DNA of 64,000 nucleotides from CATOSP01 sp965197545 (GCA_965197545.1 CBDANJ010000008.1:558001-622000); one strand, 5' to 3'. Shown: positions 25,057-34,617, numbered from the stretch's first letter. A program made the numbers and translations. Notes: generated by a model from the letters alone, not told the origin.

Positions 25057-26070
25057 ATGAACCAAACCGAGGGAAACATCGCCATAGGGGAGCAGGACGT
25101 TCTCGCTTTCGTCGACACAGCGCGCCGCCTGGAGGAAGAGATAGGCCGTGTCATCGTAGGTCAGCAACAGGTCGTGCGGGATGTCGTCATCGCCCTCTTG
25201 TCGGGAGGCCATGTCCTGCTCGAAGGCGTACCCGGCTTGGGCAAGACCCTCCTGGTACGCACCCTTGGCGAGGCCCTCACGCTGACTTTCTCCCGGATTC
25301 AGTTCACGCCCGACCTGATGCCCGCGGACATCGTTGGCACCAACGTTATTTCGGAAGATGAGCAGGGGCGGCGTTCTCTGCGATTCCAGCAAGGCCCTAT
25401 TCTCGCCAACCTGGTGTTGGCCGACGAGATCAACCGCGCTACACCCAAGACACAGTCCGCCCTGCTGGAAGCCATGCAGGAGCGCACGGTGACCGTGGGT
25501 GACACCACCCGAAAGCTACCCTCGCCCTTCTTCGTATTGGCGACCCAAAACCCGATAGAGATGGAGGGGACCTACACCCTACCCGAAGCGCAGCTAGACA
25601 GGTTCTTCTTCAAGGTGCTGGTTCCCTTTCCCAGCCGTGAGGACCTGGGCGAAATCCTGCGGCGCACCATTAGCTACGAACCGGAACACGCCAGTCCTGT
25701 GGCCCACGGTCCAACATTGGAGGAAATGATCCATCTGGCGCGGGAAGTACCCATAGCTTCACACGTCCACGATTACGCCGTGACCTTGGCCCTGGCCACC
25801 CATCCGGAACGAGATGAGGCGCCGGCCCCCGTTAAGCGGTATGTCCGGTATGGCGCCAGCCCCAGAGGGCTCCAGTCGCTGGTCATCGGGGGTCAGGTGA
25901 GAGCGTTGTTGGAGGGACGGTACAATCTGTCCGTGGATGACCTGCACGCGGTGGCGTATCCCGCTTTGCGCCATCGGCTCATTCTGAACTTCGAGGCACA
26001 AGCCGAGGGTGTAACGGCGGACTGGATAATCGGACAGTTGCTGGAGGCGGTGAAATCTCAGAAGTCTTGA
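25057..26070 (+). CDS. MoxR-family AAA+ ATPase
   Basis: A 337-residue AAA+ protein of the MoxR group. Walker A GVPGLGKT is at residues 57-64, Walker B LVLADEINR near 130, and sensor-type ATQNPIEMEGTYTLPEAQ, the MoxR hallmark, follows near 165. The C-terminal lid domain runs to the end. MoxR ATPases act as chaperones that load metal or assemble complexes together with VWA proteins. The downstream DUF58 and VWA genes are its usual partners. An AGGAG lies about ten bases before the ATG. Confidence 0.95.
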   Translation: MNQTEGNIAIGEQDVLAFVDTARRLEEEIGRVIVGQQQVVRDVVIALLSGGHVLLEGVPGLGKTLLVRTLGEALTLTFSRIQFTPDLMPADIVGTNVISEDEQGRRSLRFQQGPILANLVLADEINRATPKTQSALLEAMQERTVTVGDTTRKLPSPFFVLATQNPIEMEGTYTLPEAQLDRFFFKVLVPFPSREDLGEILRRTISYEPEHASPVAHGPTLEEMIHLAREVPIASHVHDYAVTLALATHPERDEAPAPVKRYVRYGASPRGLQSLVIGGQVRALLEGRYNLSVDDLHAVAYPALRHRLILNFEAQAEGVTADWIIGQLLEAVKSQKS

Positions 26071-26208
26071 GGCTTGAAAAGTGTCAGACATGAACGATGT
26101 ATAGACAAAGCCGCGGATGGCTTTTTCAGGGTTGCCTATCTTTATTCATTCGTCCCCAGTTCTTGAATTAGGGCGGGCGAATCTTCCATTGACAGATGGT
26201 GTACCGCA

Positions 26209-27099
26209 ATGGCTCGACGGACGAGTTTGTTCACCCCCGACTTCTTACCCAAGCTCGAGGCCCTGGCGTTGGCGACACGGCAGAGTCTCGCCGGGTCCAG
26301 CGTAGGCCCACGCCGTTCGCCAAGGCTTGGCATGTCCGTCGAGTTCTCAGACTTCCGAAACTACACTCCGGGAGACGACTATCGCCGCATTGACTGGAAC
26401 GCCTACGCCCGCCTGGAGCGCCTGTTCCTGCGTCTCTACCGCGCCGAGGAGAACCTAACCGTCTCGCTGCTACTTGACACATCGCGCTCCCTCGCTTGGG
26501 GCCAACCCTCCAAATTTGACCTGGCCCGCCAGGTGGCGGGAGCCCTGGCATACGTGGCGCTGGTGAACGGCGACCGCGTGGGAGTTGCCGCTCTGGGAGA
26601 CGATCTCTTCGCCCGCCTGCCACCCGTGAGCGACCGCGCCCAGGTCTGGAGGGTATGGGATTTCTTGGAACAACTTCAGACTCTGGGCGGGACCGACCTC
26701 GGAAAAGCTCTTTCTTCCGCCGCAGCGCGCTACAGCCGGCGGCCTGGCCTTTCCGTCCTGATAAGCGACCTGTTAACTGACAGCGACTGGCGAGCCGGGC
26801 TGCGAGCATTGCGGGCCTCACGGCAAGAGGTGGTCCTGCTTCAGGTCTTGGCGCCTGAGGAGATAAACCCGGAGATCATGGGGCACTGGCAGTTGGTTGA
26901 CGATGAAGACGGGTCCTCACTGGAGGTCACGCTTACGGCAAGGACCCTGGAGGAGTACCGCGACCGCCTCAGCGCCTACACGCGGGAAGTTGCTTCCTTC
27001 TGCCACAGTCAAGGCATCTCGTTCGTACAGCTACCTAGTAACCTTTCTATCGAGGACGCCGTCCTGCGTCTGCTGCGGCGGGCGCGGATCGTCGCGTAG
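26209..27099 (+). CDS. DUF58 domain protein
   Basis: A 296-residue DUF58 protein. The defining segment is at residues about 45-75: GMSVEFSDFRNYTPGDDYRR followed by IDWNAYARLERLFLRLY. A VWA-like region follows (LLLDTSRSLAWG, GTDLGKALSSAAA, VLISDLLTDSDWR). It always occurs beside MoxR and is thought to be a client or partner of that ATPase. The DxSxS-like motif is DTSRS, so metal binding is likely. The gap to moxR is 138 bases, and 8 bases follow before the next start. Confidence 0.92.
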   Translation: MARRTSLFTPDFLPKLEALALATRQSLAGSSVGPRRSPRLGMSVEFSDFRNYTPGDDYRRIDWNAYARLERLFLRLYRAEENLTVSLLLDTSRSLAWGQPSKFDLARQVAGALAYVALVNGDRVGVAALGDDLFARLPPVSDRAQVWRVWDFLEQLQTLGGTDLGKALSSAAARYSRRPGLSVLISDLLTDSDWRAGLRALRASRQEVVLLQVLAPEEINPEIMGHWQLVDDEDGSSLEVTLTARTLEEYRDRLSAYTREVASFCHSQGISFVQLPSNLSIEDAVLRLLRRARIVA

Positions 27100-27107
27100 G
27101 GGCAATC

Positions 27108-28922
27108 TTGGGTTTCCTGGCTCCCTCCGCGCTGCTCTTCGGCCTGCTGGCCGTGCCCATCATTGCCCTGTACCTGTTGCGCCTGAGGGGGAGCGAGAGG
27201 CGCGTCTCCAGCACTTTCCTTTGGCGGCAGATAGTACGCGACATTGAAGCCAACACTCTCTGGCAGCGTCTTCGGCGTAATCTGTTGCTCTTTCTCCAGC
27301 TACTGGCGCTGTTCGCTTTGGTTCTTGCGCTGGCTCGTCCCTACTTCCTAGGTTTCAGCGGCATCCAGGGAGACCTGGTGCTGGTGCTGGACGCCTCGGC
27401 CAGTATGCAAGCCACCGATGTTTCTCCCTCACGCTTCGGCGAGGCGCAACAAACAGCGCTCCGGCTGATAGACCAGCTTCCTCCAGTGAACGTCGCCACA
27501 GTCATAAGAATGGGCGGCGTACCGGAGGTCCTGGTGGCCCAGAGTCGAGACATGGAAAGGGTCCGCCGAGTCATTGCTGAAGCCAGGCCAACGGCTGGTG
27601 GAGCGAACTTGGACTCCGCCCTATCCCTGGCGGCATCGGTGGTCCGTGGAGAACGGCCGGCGCAGGTGGTCGTCCTGAGCGACGGAAACGTCACGTCCCT
27701 TCAGCCTCTGGGGCTTTTGCCCTTCGAGCTTCGCTACGAGCCGGTCGGCGATTCGGCTAGCAACGCGGGCATTGCCGCCTTCTCAATTAGGCATACGGAA
27801 TCGGGGACGGACGGACTGGCGCGAATCGTGAACTACGGTCAGGAGCCGCGAACAATCTCGCTCCACCTAAATGCCGACGGTTCGCTCTACGACGTTAGAG
27901 ATTTTGAGGTCGCCGGAGGAGCCGACCGAACGGTGCGCTGGTCCTCACTGCCAGTGGCGGCGGTCCTGGAGTTACGTCTAATTCCTGGAGACACCTTTGC
28001 GTTGGACGATCAAGCCTGGGCCACCGGCGGCTCTGGCGACAGGGTGCGAGCTTTGCTCGTCAGCGAGGGCAACCATTTCCTGGAGAAGGCTTTGTCCTTA
28101 CAGCCTGGGGTCGAGGTAACCAGGGCCGCGCCGGATTCCTTCTCTCCCGATGGGGACTATAATCTCTGGGTATTCGACGGCCTGCTCCCTGCTGTTCTGC
28201 CAAAGGGCGCAATGTTGGCGCTGGACCCGCCCGTAAACGCCGCCGCGTGGGTGTCCTCGGAGCATGTCCGAGTCCAGACCACTCGCCCCGGGCGCGACGA
28301 GATGCTTCGTTACGCGGACCTGTCGAACGTACACGTCCGCGAGGCCCTTCCGCTACTGCCCCCACCGGAGGCCCGGGTACTGCTGGACTCCGACCGGGGT
28401 CCTCTACTTGCGGCGTGGGAAGAACCCGGCCGCAGGATCGTTGCCTTTGCCTTCGACTTGCACGACTCGGACCTGCCTCTTCAGCCAGCATTCCCCATAC
28501 TTGTGCAAGATCTAACCCAATGGTTGTTGCCTTCAATGGGCAAAGGTCCGGTCGCCAGGCCCGGCGCGACGGTGGAGGTTCCCATTTCTCCTGAAGCGAA
28601 TGCCGCCTGGTTGGAGACGCCCAGCGGACACCGGGTACAAATCGCGCCGCCGTTCCCACCCCAACCTTTCCTTGTTGAAGAAGTGGGTCCGCACCGGGTG
28701 ATTTACGAGACCTCGGACGGGCGGAAGACAGATTATTTCGCGGCCAACCTGTTTAACCCCGTAGAGTCAGACATCGTCCCTTCCGAGTTGCCTCCCTTTG
28801 AAGCGCGTCAAGAGCTTGGAGAAACGCCAGACCGTGTTCCTTGGGAGTTATCCGCCTGGCTTGCCCTGGCGGTTTTGATCATTCTGGGAGCGGAATGGTA
28901 CGTGTATAGCCGTGGGTATTAG
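27108..28922 (+). CDS. BatA-type VWA membrane protein
   Basis: A 604-residue protein starting at TTG 27108, eight bases after the DUF58 stop. The N-terminal BatA region has two membrane spans (about 5-24 and 57-78) enclosing LRGSERRVSSTFLW. A von Willebrand A domain follows with the MIDAS motif DASASM (95-100) and later VVLSDGN. A large extracytoplasmic region and a final span near 580-600 complete it. It is expected to bind metal and protein partners in the periplasmic or outer-face space. It overlaps the next gene by 11 bases. Confidence 0.88.
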   Translation: MGFLAPSALLFGLLAVPIIALYLLRLRGSERRVSSTFLWRQIVRDIEANTLWQRLRRNLLLFLQLLALFALVLALARPYFLGFSGIQGDLVLVLDASASMQATDVSPSRFGEAQQTALRLIDQLPPVNVATVIRMGGVPEVLVAQSRDMERVRRVIAEARPTAGGANLDSALSLAASVVRGERPAQVVVLSDGNVTSLQPLGLLPFELRYEPVGDSASNAGIAAFSIRHTESGTDGLARIVNYGQEPRTISLHLNADGSLYDVRDFEVAGGADRTVRWSSLPVAAVLELRLIPGDTFALDDQAWATGGSGDRVRALLVSEGNHFLEKALSLQPGVEVTRAAPDSFSPDGDYNLWVFDGLLPAVLPKGAMLALDPPVNAAAWVSSEHVRVQTTRPGRDEMLRYADLSNVHVREALPLLPPPEARVLLDSDRGPLLAAWEEPGRRIVAFAFDLHDSDLPLQPAFPILVQDLTQWLLPSMGKGPVARPGATVEVPISPEANAAWLETPSGHRVQIAPPFPPQPFLVEEVGPHRVIYETSDGRKTDYFAANLFNPVESDIVPSELPPFEARQELGETPDRVPWELSAWLALAVLIILGAEWYVYSRGY

Positions 28923-31779
28923 CTTCGGACAACCATTGGCGCTTCTGCTCCTGTTGCCCGCGCTGGGCGGCGCTCTACTCCTGTGGCGGCAATCGAGGCG
29001 GGGACACGGGGGTCTGCGCGGCCGATTCATTCTGGGCTTCAGAATGCTGCTCCTTACCCTTCTTGTCCTCGCGCTGGCGGTCCCCGCCGTCCGGTATACG
29101 GTCAACCGGCAGGCCGTCGTGTTTGTCGCCGATCTCTCGGCCAGCGTTCAGCAGCAACGCAGTCAGGTTGAGGATTTCGTCAAGCAAGCTATGAAGGCGC
29201 GAGGGTCTGACGACAAGGCTGGGATCGTCACCATCGGTCGCGACGCCCTTGTGGAATGGCCCGTCACTGAAGAAGGTGGGTTCCGGGAATTCCAGTCGGA
29301 GGTCCGCGCCAACAACACCAATCTTGCTGATGGGCTGCGCCTAGCCGCTGCTCTGTTGCCTCCAGACGCCCGACGCCGAATCGTGATCGTCTCCGACGGA
29401 CAAGAGAATTTGGGCGACGCGGTGGAGCGGGCGCGTTTCCTTCGGGCGCAGGGGATCCAGGTGGACGTTGCGCCGCTACAAGGGTCTTCAGGCCCCGAGG
29501 TGCTGGTTGCCTCGGTGGTTGTCCCCTCTTCAGCCAGCACAGGAGAGCGGGTCCCAGTGGAGGTGACGGTCGGCAGCGCAGGCAAGGCGGACGCCACTCT
29601 GCATGTGTCGGTGGACGGGGCGGTAGTCGCAACGAGGCAGGTTGCCCTTGAAGACGGAGAGACCCGGTTCGCATTTGAGGCAGGCATCGACCGGCCAGGG
29701 TTTCATACGGTCCGTGTCACTGTGGATAGCGAGGACGACACGCGTTTCCAGAACAACCGGGCCGACGCTATCGTTAACGCCCACGGCCCTCCGGCGATTC
29801 TGATAGTAGAGGACCGGGAAGGGGCGGCAAAGAACCTCTACCAAGCATTGGGCGCAACAGGCCTTCAGGTTGAGCTTGTGCCGGCGGCTCTTTTCCCCGA
29901 GTCCCTGGAGGAGTTGGGAAGGTACTCCGGTGTTGTTCTCGTAGACTTGCCAGCCGAGTCCTTGGGCCGGGGCAAGATGGAAGTGATTCGGGCGGCAGTT
30001 CGTGACTTGGGCAAGGGCCTGTTGGTCGTGGGAGGCTCCCACAGCCTGACCATGGGCAAGTACAGGGACACGCCCTTGGAGGAAGTGTTGCCGGTCACAT
30101 CCGAAGTCCCGGAACGCGAGGAAAAGAATAGCGTGGCGCTGGCCCTCGTCATCGATAAATCCGGCAGTATGTCCGGTACTGGCTCGGACGGGGTGGCCAA
30201 AGTGGAAATGGCCAAGGAAGCGTCCCGTTTGAGCCTGGAAGAGCTGGAGCCGTATGACCAAGCGGGAGTGGTGGCTTTTGACTCTGCCAATTGGTGGCTT
30301 GTGCCTATAGGCGAGATCGGAAGCGAAGCCCGCCTGGAGGAAATGCAGGATTCTGTCGGGACGTTGGTGGCCAACGGCGGCACCGACATCTATCCTGCGC
30401 TGCTTACAGCCTACCAGGGCCTGGCCGGCGCCCCGGCCCCCCGCAGACATATCGTGCTGCTCACAGACGGCATCTCCCCGCCTGGCAACTATCCAGGGCT
30501 TTTGTCAGCTCTGGAGGAAAACGATATCACCCTGTCCACCATCGCCGTTGGGCTGGATGTGGATGTCGGGCTCCTCCAGTGGCTGGCAGAGGAAGGGAGG
30601 GGACGTTTCTACTTCACCAGCCGGGCTCGGGACATCCCCCGGATCCTGACCAAGGAGACCCGCCTGGCCGCCCGGCACGCGATGGTCGACGAGCCGACCG
30701 TGCCCCTGTTGGCCGGAAGCAGCCCGGTATTGCGAGCCACTGGAGGCGAGTTCCCCACCCTGGGCGGCTACGTGACTACCCAGCCAAGAAACGCGGCCCA
30801 GGTTGTGCTGGTGTCTCCCAAGGGAGACCCGCTACTCGCTCAGTGGCAACACGGTCTGGGTCGCAGCATAGTCTGGACCAGCGATAGCGAGGGCCGGTGG
30901 ACGTCAACCCTGAATTCGTGGGCATTGGCCCCCGCCTTTTGGTCGGCTTTGGTGGATTGGACTTTACCGCCGGAGGACACGCCGTTTGATATGAGGGGAG
31001 AGGTAAAGGCGGGAGTGGCCACTATAGTGGTGGAGGGGGATGTCCAAGAGGACGCACGGCTTTCCGCGCGTGTCGTAGGACCGCAGCTAAACGTCATGGA
31101 AGTCCCACTGGCGGCCACGGCGTTGGGACGTTTCGAGGCGGGATTTCCAGCGAACGATCAAGGTCCGTACCTATTACAGATCGTAGAGGAGGGAGCGCAG
31201 GGCAAACGCCGCTCCAGTGCGGCCGGTCTGGTGGCGCCCTACTCCCCCGAATACAAGGACTTGGAGGCCAGACCCCGCTTACTGGAGCGCCTCGCAGCGA
31301 TCACGAACGGCAGGGTTCTTGACAACCCGCAGGAGTCTTTTGGTCCTGGTCTGCCGCCAGCCTACGGGGACGTGCCGTTGGGCTGGTGGCTATTGATGGC
31401 GGCGGCGCTCCTCCTGCCGTTGGACGTCGCCCTCCGCCGCCTGAACTTGCCCCTCACGGATGTCGTAGCCTGGCTTGCAGCGGCCAAGGCATGGGCGCTC
31501 AGGGGCCGCGTCACATCGCTACCTGACGCTGCGCCGCCTGTGCTTGAGAGCCTGCGTCAGCGGAGGGCTGCCCGGCCCAGACTGGAGGTTGGCAACCCAG
31601 GCGAGCGGGAATCGGGTGCGGCCCTCGCTTCAATATCCCGGAGGCAGAGCGCGAAGACTGAGGAACAGCCCGCGCGGTCGCGAGACACTACATCCATCCC
31701 TCACCGGCAGGAGGGGGATGGGGTCGAGTCTGCGACTGAGCGCTGGCTACAGGCCAAGCGCCGTGCGAGAAACAGGTAA
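28912..31779 (+). CDS. Double-VWA membrane protein with gatase-like domain
   Basis: A 955-residue protein from GTG 28912. Two N-terminal membrane spans (about 7-25 and 40-62) are followed by a first VWA domain whose MIDAS motif is DLSAS (74-78), with VIVSDGQEN later. Next is a gatase-like segment (GVVLVDLPAES, KGLLVVGGSHSLTMG near 345-380), then a second VWA domain with DKSGSM near 415 and VLLTDGISPPGNY. A C-terminal span (LGWWLLMAAALLLPLDVAL) and a polar tail finish the protein. It ends the operon and is followed by an inverted-repeat element. Two VWA modules in one chain suggest a binding or assembly platform. Confidence 0.88.
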   Translation: MGISFGQPLALLLLLPALGGALLLWRQSRRGHGGLRGRFILGFRMLLLTLLVLALAVPAVRYTVNRQAVVFVADLSASVQQQRSQVEDFVKQAMKARGSDDKAGIVTIGRDALVEWPVTEEGGFREFQSEVRANNTNLADGLRLAAALLPPDARRRIVIVSDGQENLGDAVERARFLRAQGIQVDVAPLQGSSGPEVLVASVVVPSSASTGERVPVEVTVGSAGKADATLHVSVDGAVVATRQVALEDGETRFAFEAGIDRPGFHTVRVTVDSEDDTRFQNNRADAIVNAHGPPAILIVEDREGAAKNLYQALGATGLQVELVPAALFPESLEELGRYSGVVLVDLPAESLGRGKMEVIRAAVRDLGKGLLVVGGSHSLTMGKYRDTPLEEVLPVTSEVPEREEKNSVALALVIDKSGSMSGTGSDGVAKVEMAKEASRLSLEELEPYDQAGVVAFDSANWWLVPIGEIGSEARLEEMQDSVGTLVANGGTDIYPALLTAYQGLAGAPAPRRHIVLLTDGISPPGNYPGLLSALEENDITLSTIAVGLDVDVGLLQWLAEEGRGRFYFTSRARDIPRILTKETRLAARHAMVDEPTVPLLAGSSPVLRATGGEFPTLGGYVTTQPRNAAQVVLVSPKGDPLLAQWQHGLGRSIVWTSDSEGRWTSTLNSWALAPAFWSALVDWTLPPEDTPFDMRGEVKAGVATIVVEGDVQEDARLSARVVGPQLNVMEVPLAATALGRFEAGFPANDQGPYLLQIVEEGAQGKRRSSAAGLVAPYSPEYKDLEARPRLLERLAAITNGRVLDNPQESFGPGLPPAYGDVPLGWWLLMAAALLLPLDVALRRLNLPLTDVVAWLAAAKAWALRGRVTSLPDAAPPVLESLRQRRAARPRLEVGNPGERESGAALASISRRQSAKTEEQPARSRDTTSIPHRQEGDGVESATERWLQAKRRARNR

Positions 31780-31826
31780 GGCGTGGCGGGCGACAATTCG
31801 TAGGTTCGGTAAATCCAAGAGTAGTT

Positions 31827-31938
31827 AGTAACTATCTCAAAACGAGGCTTCCCCAACGTCTCCCCCTTTCGCAAAAGGGGGATTAAGGGGGATTTCGCCT
31901 CTGCCTAAGCCTGTTCGTTCAGTTTTGAGATAGTTGCT
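31827..31938. repeat. 112-bp MITE-like inverted-repeat element, copy B (opposite orientation to copy A)
   Basis: Ends AGTAACTATCTCAAAAC at 31827-31843 and GTTTTGAGATAGTTGCT at 31922-31938, one mismatch. The length equals copy A and the interior matches copy A in reverse complement, including the AATCCCCCTTAATCCCCC core. It lies 48 bases after the operon stop, so it may also act as a terminator-like hairpin. Confidence 0.8.
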
Positions 31939-32017
31939 AAGTGCCTTCTCGAACAGTGTGGTTAACTGAGACTCCCTCCCCAGATGGAATCTTGGTCCTG
32001 CGGGGACTCCGCAGCGC

Positions 32018-32800
32018 CTACTTCCCAGACGCCGCCGCCGCTTTTCGCATCTCTTCCAGGTAGCTCACGCTGGATGAGCTTACGAGCCGGCTGACGCTGC
32101 CGTGGAAATATTGGGCGCCCATGTCCAGAAACTTGGGCACGTAGGCGTCGGGGCAACTGCACCCGGCGATCTTGCCCCCTTCCCGGATGGTGGTGATCCC
32201 CTTCTCCATCAACGCCTGCACCTCCGGGTGAGTCTGCTGCCCGGCGTAGCCCATCGACGCCGACAAGTCCCCGGACCCAATGAAAAACACGTCCACTCCG
32301 TCAACGGTGCACATCTCTTCCAGGTTCTCGATGGCCTCGACTTCCTCGACCATCAGGCATACCAGCGTGTTCCTGTTGGCCGCTTCCACGTACTCCCCGG
32401 TGTTCCCGGCGAAGCCATATTCCGCCGGACGGCCCCCGCTGAACACGCCGCGATGACCCTGAAGCGGGTATTTGACCGCGTCGACCGCGGCGCGGGCCTC
32501 CTCGGCGGTGTTAACGTGGGGAATCTGCACTCCCCACGCTCCCCGGTCCAAAAACGGCGCGATGATCTCGGGCTTGTTGCTCACCGGGCGCACGATGGGC
32601 GCCATACCCGTAAGCTCGGAGGCGCGGATAAGGTCTTCCGAGTTTTCGACCGTCACCGAGCCGTGTTCGTTGTCGATCAAAATCCAGTCAAATCCGAGGT
32701 GTCCCAGCATCTCCACCATCGGGGCCGACGGGAAGGTGAGCATGACCCCGAATGCGGCCTGCCCGGCCTCCAGCTTCTGCTTTAACGTATTCTCTTTCAT
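32018..32800 (-). CDS. HpcH/HpaI-type aldolase
   Basis: A 260-residue member of the HpcH/HpaI family: class II, metal-dependent aldolases that split 4-hydroxy-2-oxo acids to pyruvate and an aldehyde. Visible family segments are FDWILIDNEHG (general base and metal region, Glu44), APIVRPVSNKPEI, DRGAWGVQIPHVNTAEEARA, CLMVEEVEAIENLEE (metal Glu) and FFIGSGDLSASMGY (metal Asp). GGAGG lies six to ten bases before ATG 32800. It is part of a minus-strand trio with a broken LLM oxidoreductase and an RraA-like gene, together suggesting breakdown of hydroxy/oxo acids. Confidence 0.9.
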   Translation of the reverse strand: MKENTLKQKLEAGQAAFGVMLTFPSAPMVEMLGHLGFDWILIDNEHGSVTVENSEDLIRASELTGMAPIVRPVSNKPEIIAPFLDRGAWGVQIPHVNTAEEARAAVDAVKYPLQGHRGVFSGGRPAEYGFAGNTGEYVEAANRNTLVCLMVEEVEAIENLEEMCTVDGVDVFFIGSGDLSASMGYAGQQTHPEVQALMEKGITTIREGGKIAGCSCPDAYVPKFLDMGAQYFHGSVSRLVSSSSVSYLEEMRKAAAASGK

Positions 32801-32827
32801 TTCACACCTCCAGGTGATCGCGCCTGG

Positions 32828-33669
32828 CTAAATAAACCTGGCGCACTCGTCGATGATCGGCATTACCTCGTTCCGCTCTGCCGAAGGCAGCCCGAATACC
32901 AGCCGGTCCACGCCCGCCGCCTCCATATTCTTGATGAACCCTTCGTCCCTTGGAGTCCCGAAGATGGACACCGAAATGGACTCAGGGTCCCGCCCCGCCT
33001 CTTGGGCCTGACGGCGGAGCAGAGCTATCTTCTCGGGGAGACTCGGCCCTGGGAAGCACGGCCCCCGATTGGCATCCACCCGTCGCCGAACTCAACCACG
33101 CGGTCGAAGGTGGTGGGCCCATCGCCGCCCATTATGATGGGTGGGTGGGGCTGCTGCACCGGCTTGGGCCATGCCCACATCTTGTCAAAGTCCACGAATT
33201 CGCCGTGGAATTCAGGCTCGTCCTTGGTCCAGATCTCCTTCATCGCCAACACACGCTCTCGCAGCACGCGCCAGCGCCTCCGGAAACGAGTCCCGTGGTT
33301 GGCCATCTCCTCGGCGTTCCAACCCCCTCCGATTCCAAACAGAAATCGGCCATTTGAGAGCCGGTCCACGCTGGCGACTTCCTTGGCGGTCGTGATGGGG
33401 TCACGCTCCACCAGAAGGCAAATGCCGGTGCCGAGTTTCAGGTTCGTGGTCGCGCCTGCCGCGGCGGTGAGGGCGACGAACGGGTCATAGGTGTGCCAAT
33501 AGTCCCGGGGAAGTTCGGGGCCGCCAGGCCAGGGACTCCGCCGGTCTGCCGGGATATGGGTATGCTCAGGGACCCACATCGACTCGAACCCACGGTCTTC
33601 CAGCAAGCGGGCCAGGTCGTCGGGCCTTATGGAATAGTCGGTAGAGAACATTGAAGCGCCGAATTGCAT
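32828..33669 (-). pseudogene. LLM-class flavin oxidoreductase, broken by a single-base frameshift
   Basis: From ATG 33669 (GGAGG just upstream) the protein reads MQFGASMFSTDYSIRPDDLA, VDRLSNGRFLFGIGGGWNAE and VVEFGDGWMPIGGR, then runs to a stop at 33025. The C-terminal remainder is intact in the adjacent frame (SLPEKIALLRRQAQEAGRDP through 32828). One base missing around 33045-33060, in a C/G-rich stretch, explains the switch. Without the last 80 residues the barrel would not close, so the product is probably inactive unless the indel is a sequencing error. The sequence resembles F420-dependent LLM enzymes (TIGR03619-like), by pattern only. Confidence 0.85.
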
Positions 33670-33750
33670 GCGGACCTCCATTGATTTGCGATGGAGAATT
33701 ACCTGTGATAAAGCGGGGTGATTATACCTTAGGCAAACGCGAGCGGCCTG

Positions 33751-34476
33751 TTAAACGGGCCGCTTCCTGCCCGTCTTCTCCTCGAATAGCTGCCAGGTGC
33801 GGTCGTTGAACGGGTAATACTTTCCAGGGGAACACTGCTCGATTTCCAGTTGGGCCTTGATGACTTCCTCCACCTCTTCCCGCTCTCGGGCGATCTGGAT
33901 TACGTCGTCCACGATTGCCCTGGGCACAACCACGGCGCCGTCATCATCACCGACAATGGCGTCGCCCGGACGCACGAGGACGCCGCCGCATTGAATGGCG
34001 GCGTTGACCTGCCAGGGCCAGAACTCGGCGGGTCCCTGCTTGGCTGTTGTGGTGGCGCAGAACACCGGGAAGCCGTACTCCTTGAGCGCCTTGCTGTCCC
34101 TGGCCGCGCCGTCGGTCACCAGTCCGCCCACCTGCCGCTGCCTGAGCCGCAAGAACTTGATGTCGCCGCCGATGGAGCTGTACTTCCAACCCATGGCGTC
34201 GATGACCAATACCTCGCCGGGGCCGCAAAGTTCAAAGGCCACGTACTCCGCGGACTGGTCTCCCTTGGGCTTGTCCTCAGCCAGGTCTGGGCGGTGGGGC
34301 ACAAAGCGCAGCGTGACGGCGCGGCCCGCCATGCTCTGCCCAAGTTGCAACGGATGAGCGCCGTGGATGTAACCCATGGGCCAACCCTTCACCCACAGAC
34401 CGTCCATCAATGTCTGGGTTGGAACGCTCCTCAGAATTTCAAGGGTCTCGTCGGATATCGGAGGCAAGTATGCCAT
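33751..34476 (-). CDS. RraA-like protein (HMG/CHA aldolase or regulator-fold family)
   Basis: A 241-residue RraA-fold protein. The key segment GGLVTDGAARDSKAL gives the Arg-x-Asp pair used by the 4-hydroxy-4-methyl-2-oxoglutarate aldolase branch, and GDIKFLRLRQRQVGG precedes it. VRPGDAIVGDDDGAVVVPRA is another family signature. Despite frequent annotation as RNase E regulator or menaquinone methyltransferase, its size and catabolic neighbours favour an aldolase or decarboxylase. It is read away from the ABC importer that starts 141 bases to the right. Confidence 0.85.
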   Translation of the reverse strand: MAYLPPISDETLEILRSVPTQTLMDGLWVKGWPMGYIHGAHPLQLGQSMAGRAVTLRFVPHRPDLAEDKPKGDQSAEYVAFELCGPGEVLVIDAMGWKYSSIGGDIKFLRLRQRQVGGLVTDGAARDSKALKEYGFPVFCATTTAKQGPAEFWPWQVNAAIQCGGVLVRPGDAIVGDDDGAVVVPRAIVDDVIQIAREREEVEEVIKAQLEIEQCSPGKYYPFNDRTWQLFEEKTGRKRPV

Positions 34477-34542
34477 GTCGCACCACCTGGGTAGGGTTGG
34501 CGCAATTGTATCCGTTGCCGACGGCGGCGCAAAGGCGGCGGG

Positions 34543-34571
34543 TTGACAGGGTAAGAGGGCCTCTTTAGGAT
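34543..34571 (+). promoter_or_regulatory. Sigma70-type promoter of the ABC importer operon
   Basis: TTGACA at 34543-34548 and TAGGAT at 34566-34571 are separated by 17 bases, about 46 bases upstream of the binding-protein ATG. A perfect -35 and good spacing make this one of the clearer promoters here. Confidence 0.6.
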
Positions 34572-34617
34572 ACGGCTACTGTTCCGGGTAATAATCCCAA
34601 TCATCGTGGAGGACTGA

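Noticed and set aside
33743..33768. Terminator hairpin at the end of the RraA-like gene (GCGGCC / GGGCCGC)
   Set aside because: The stem overlaps the coding end and no T-run follows on the minus strand.
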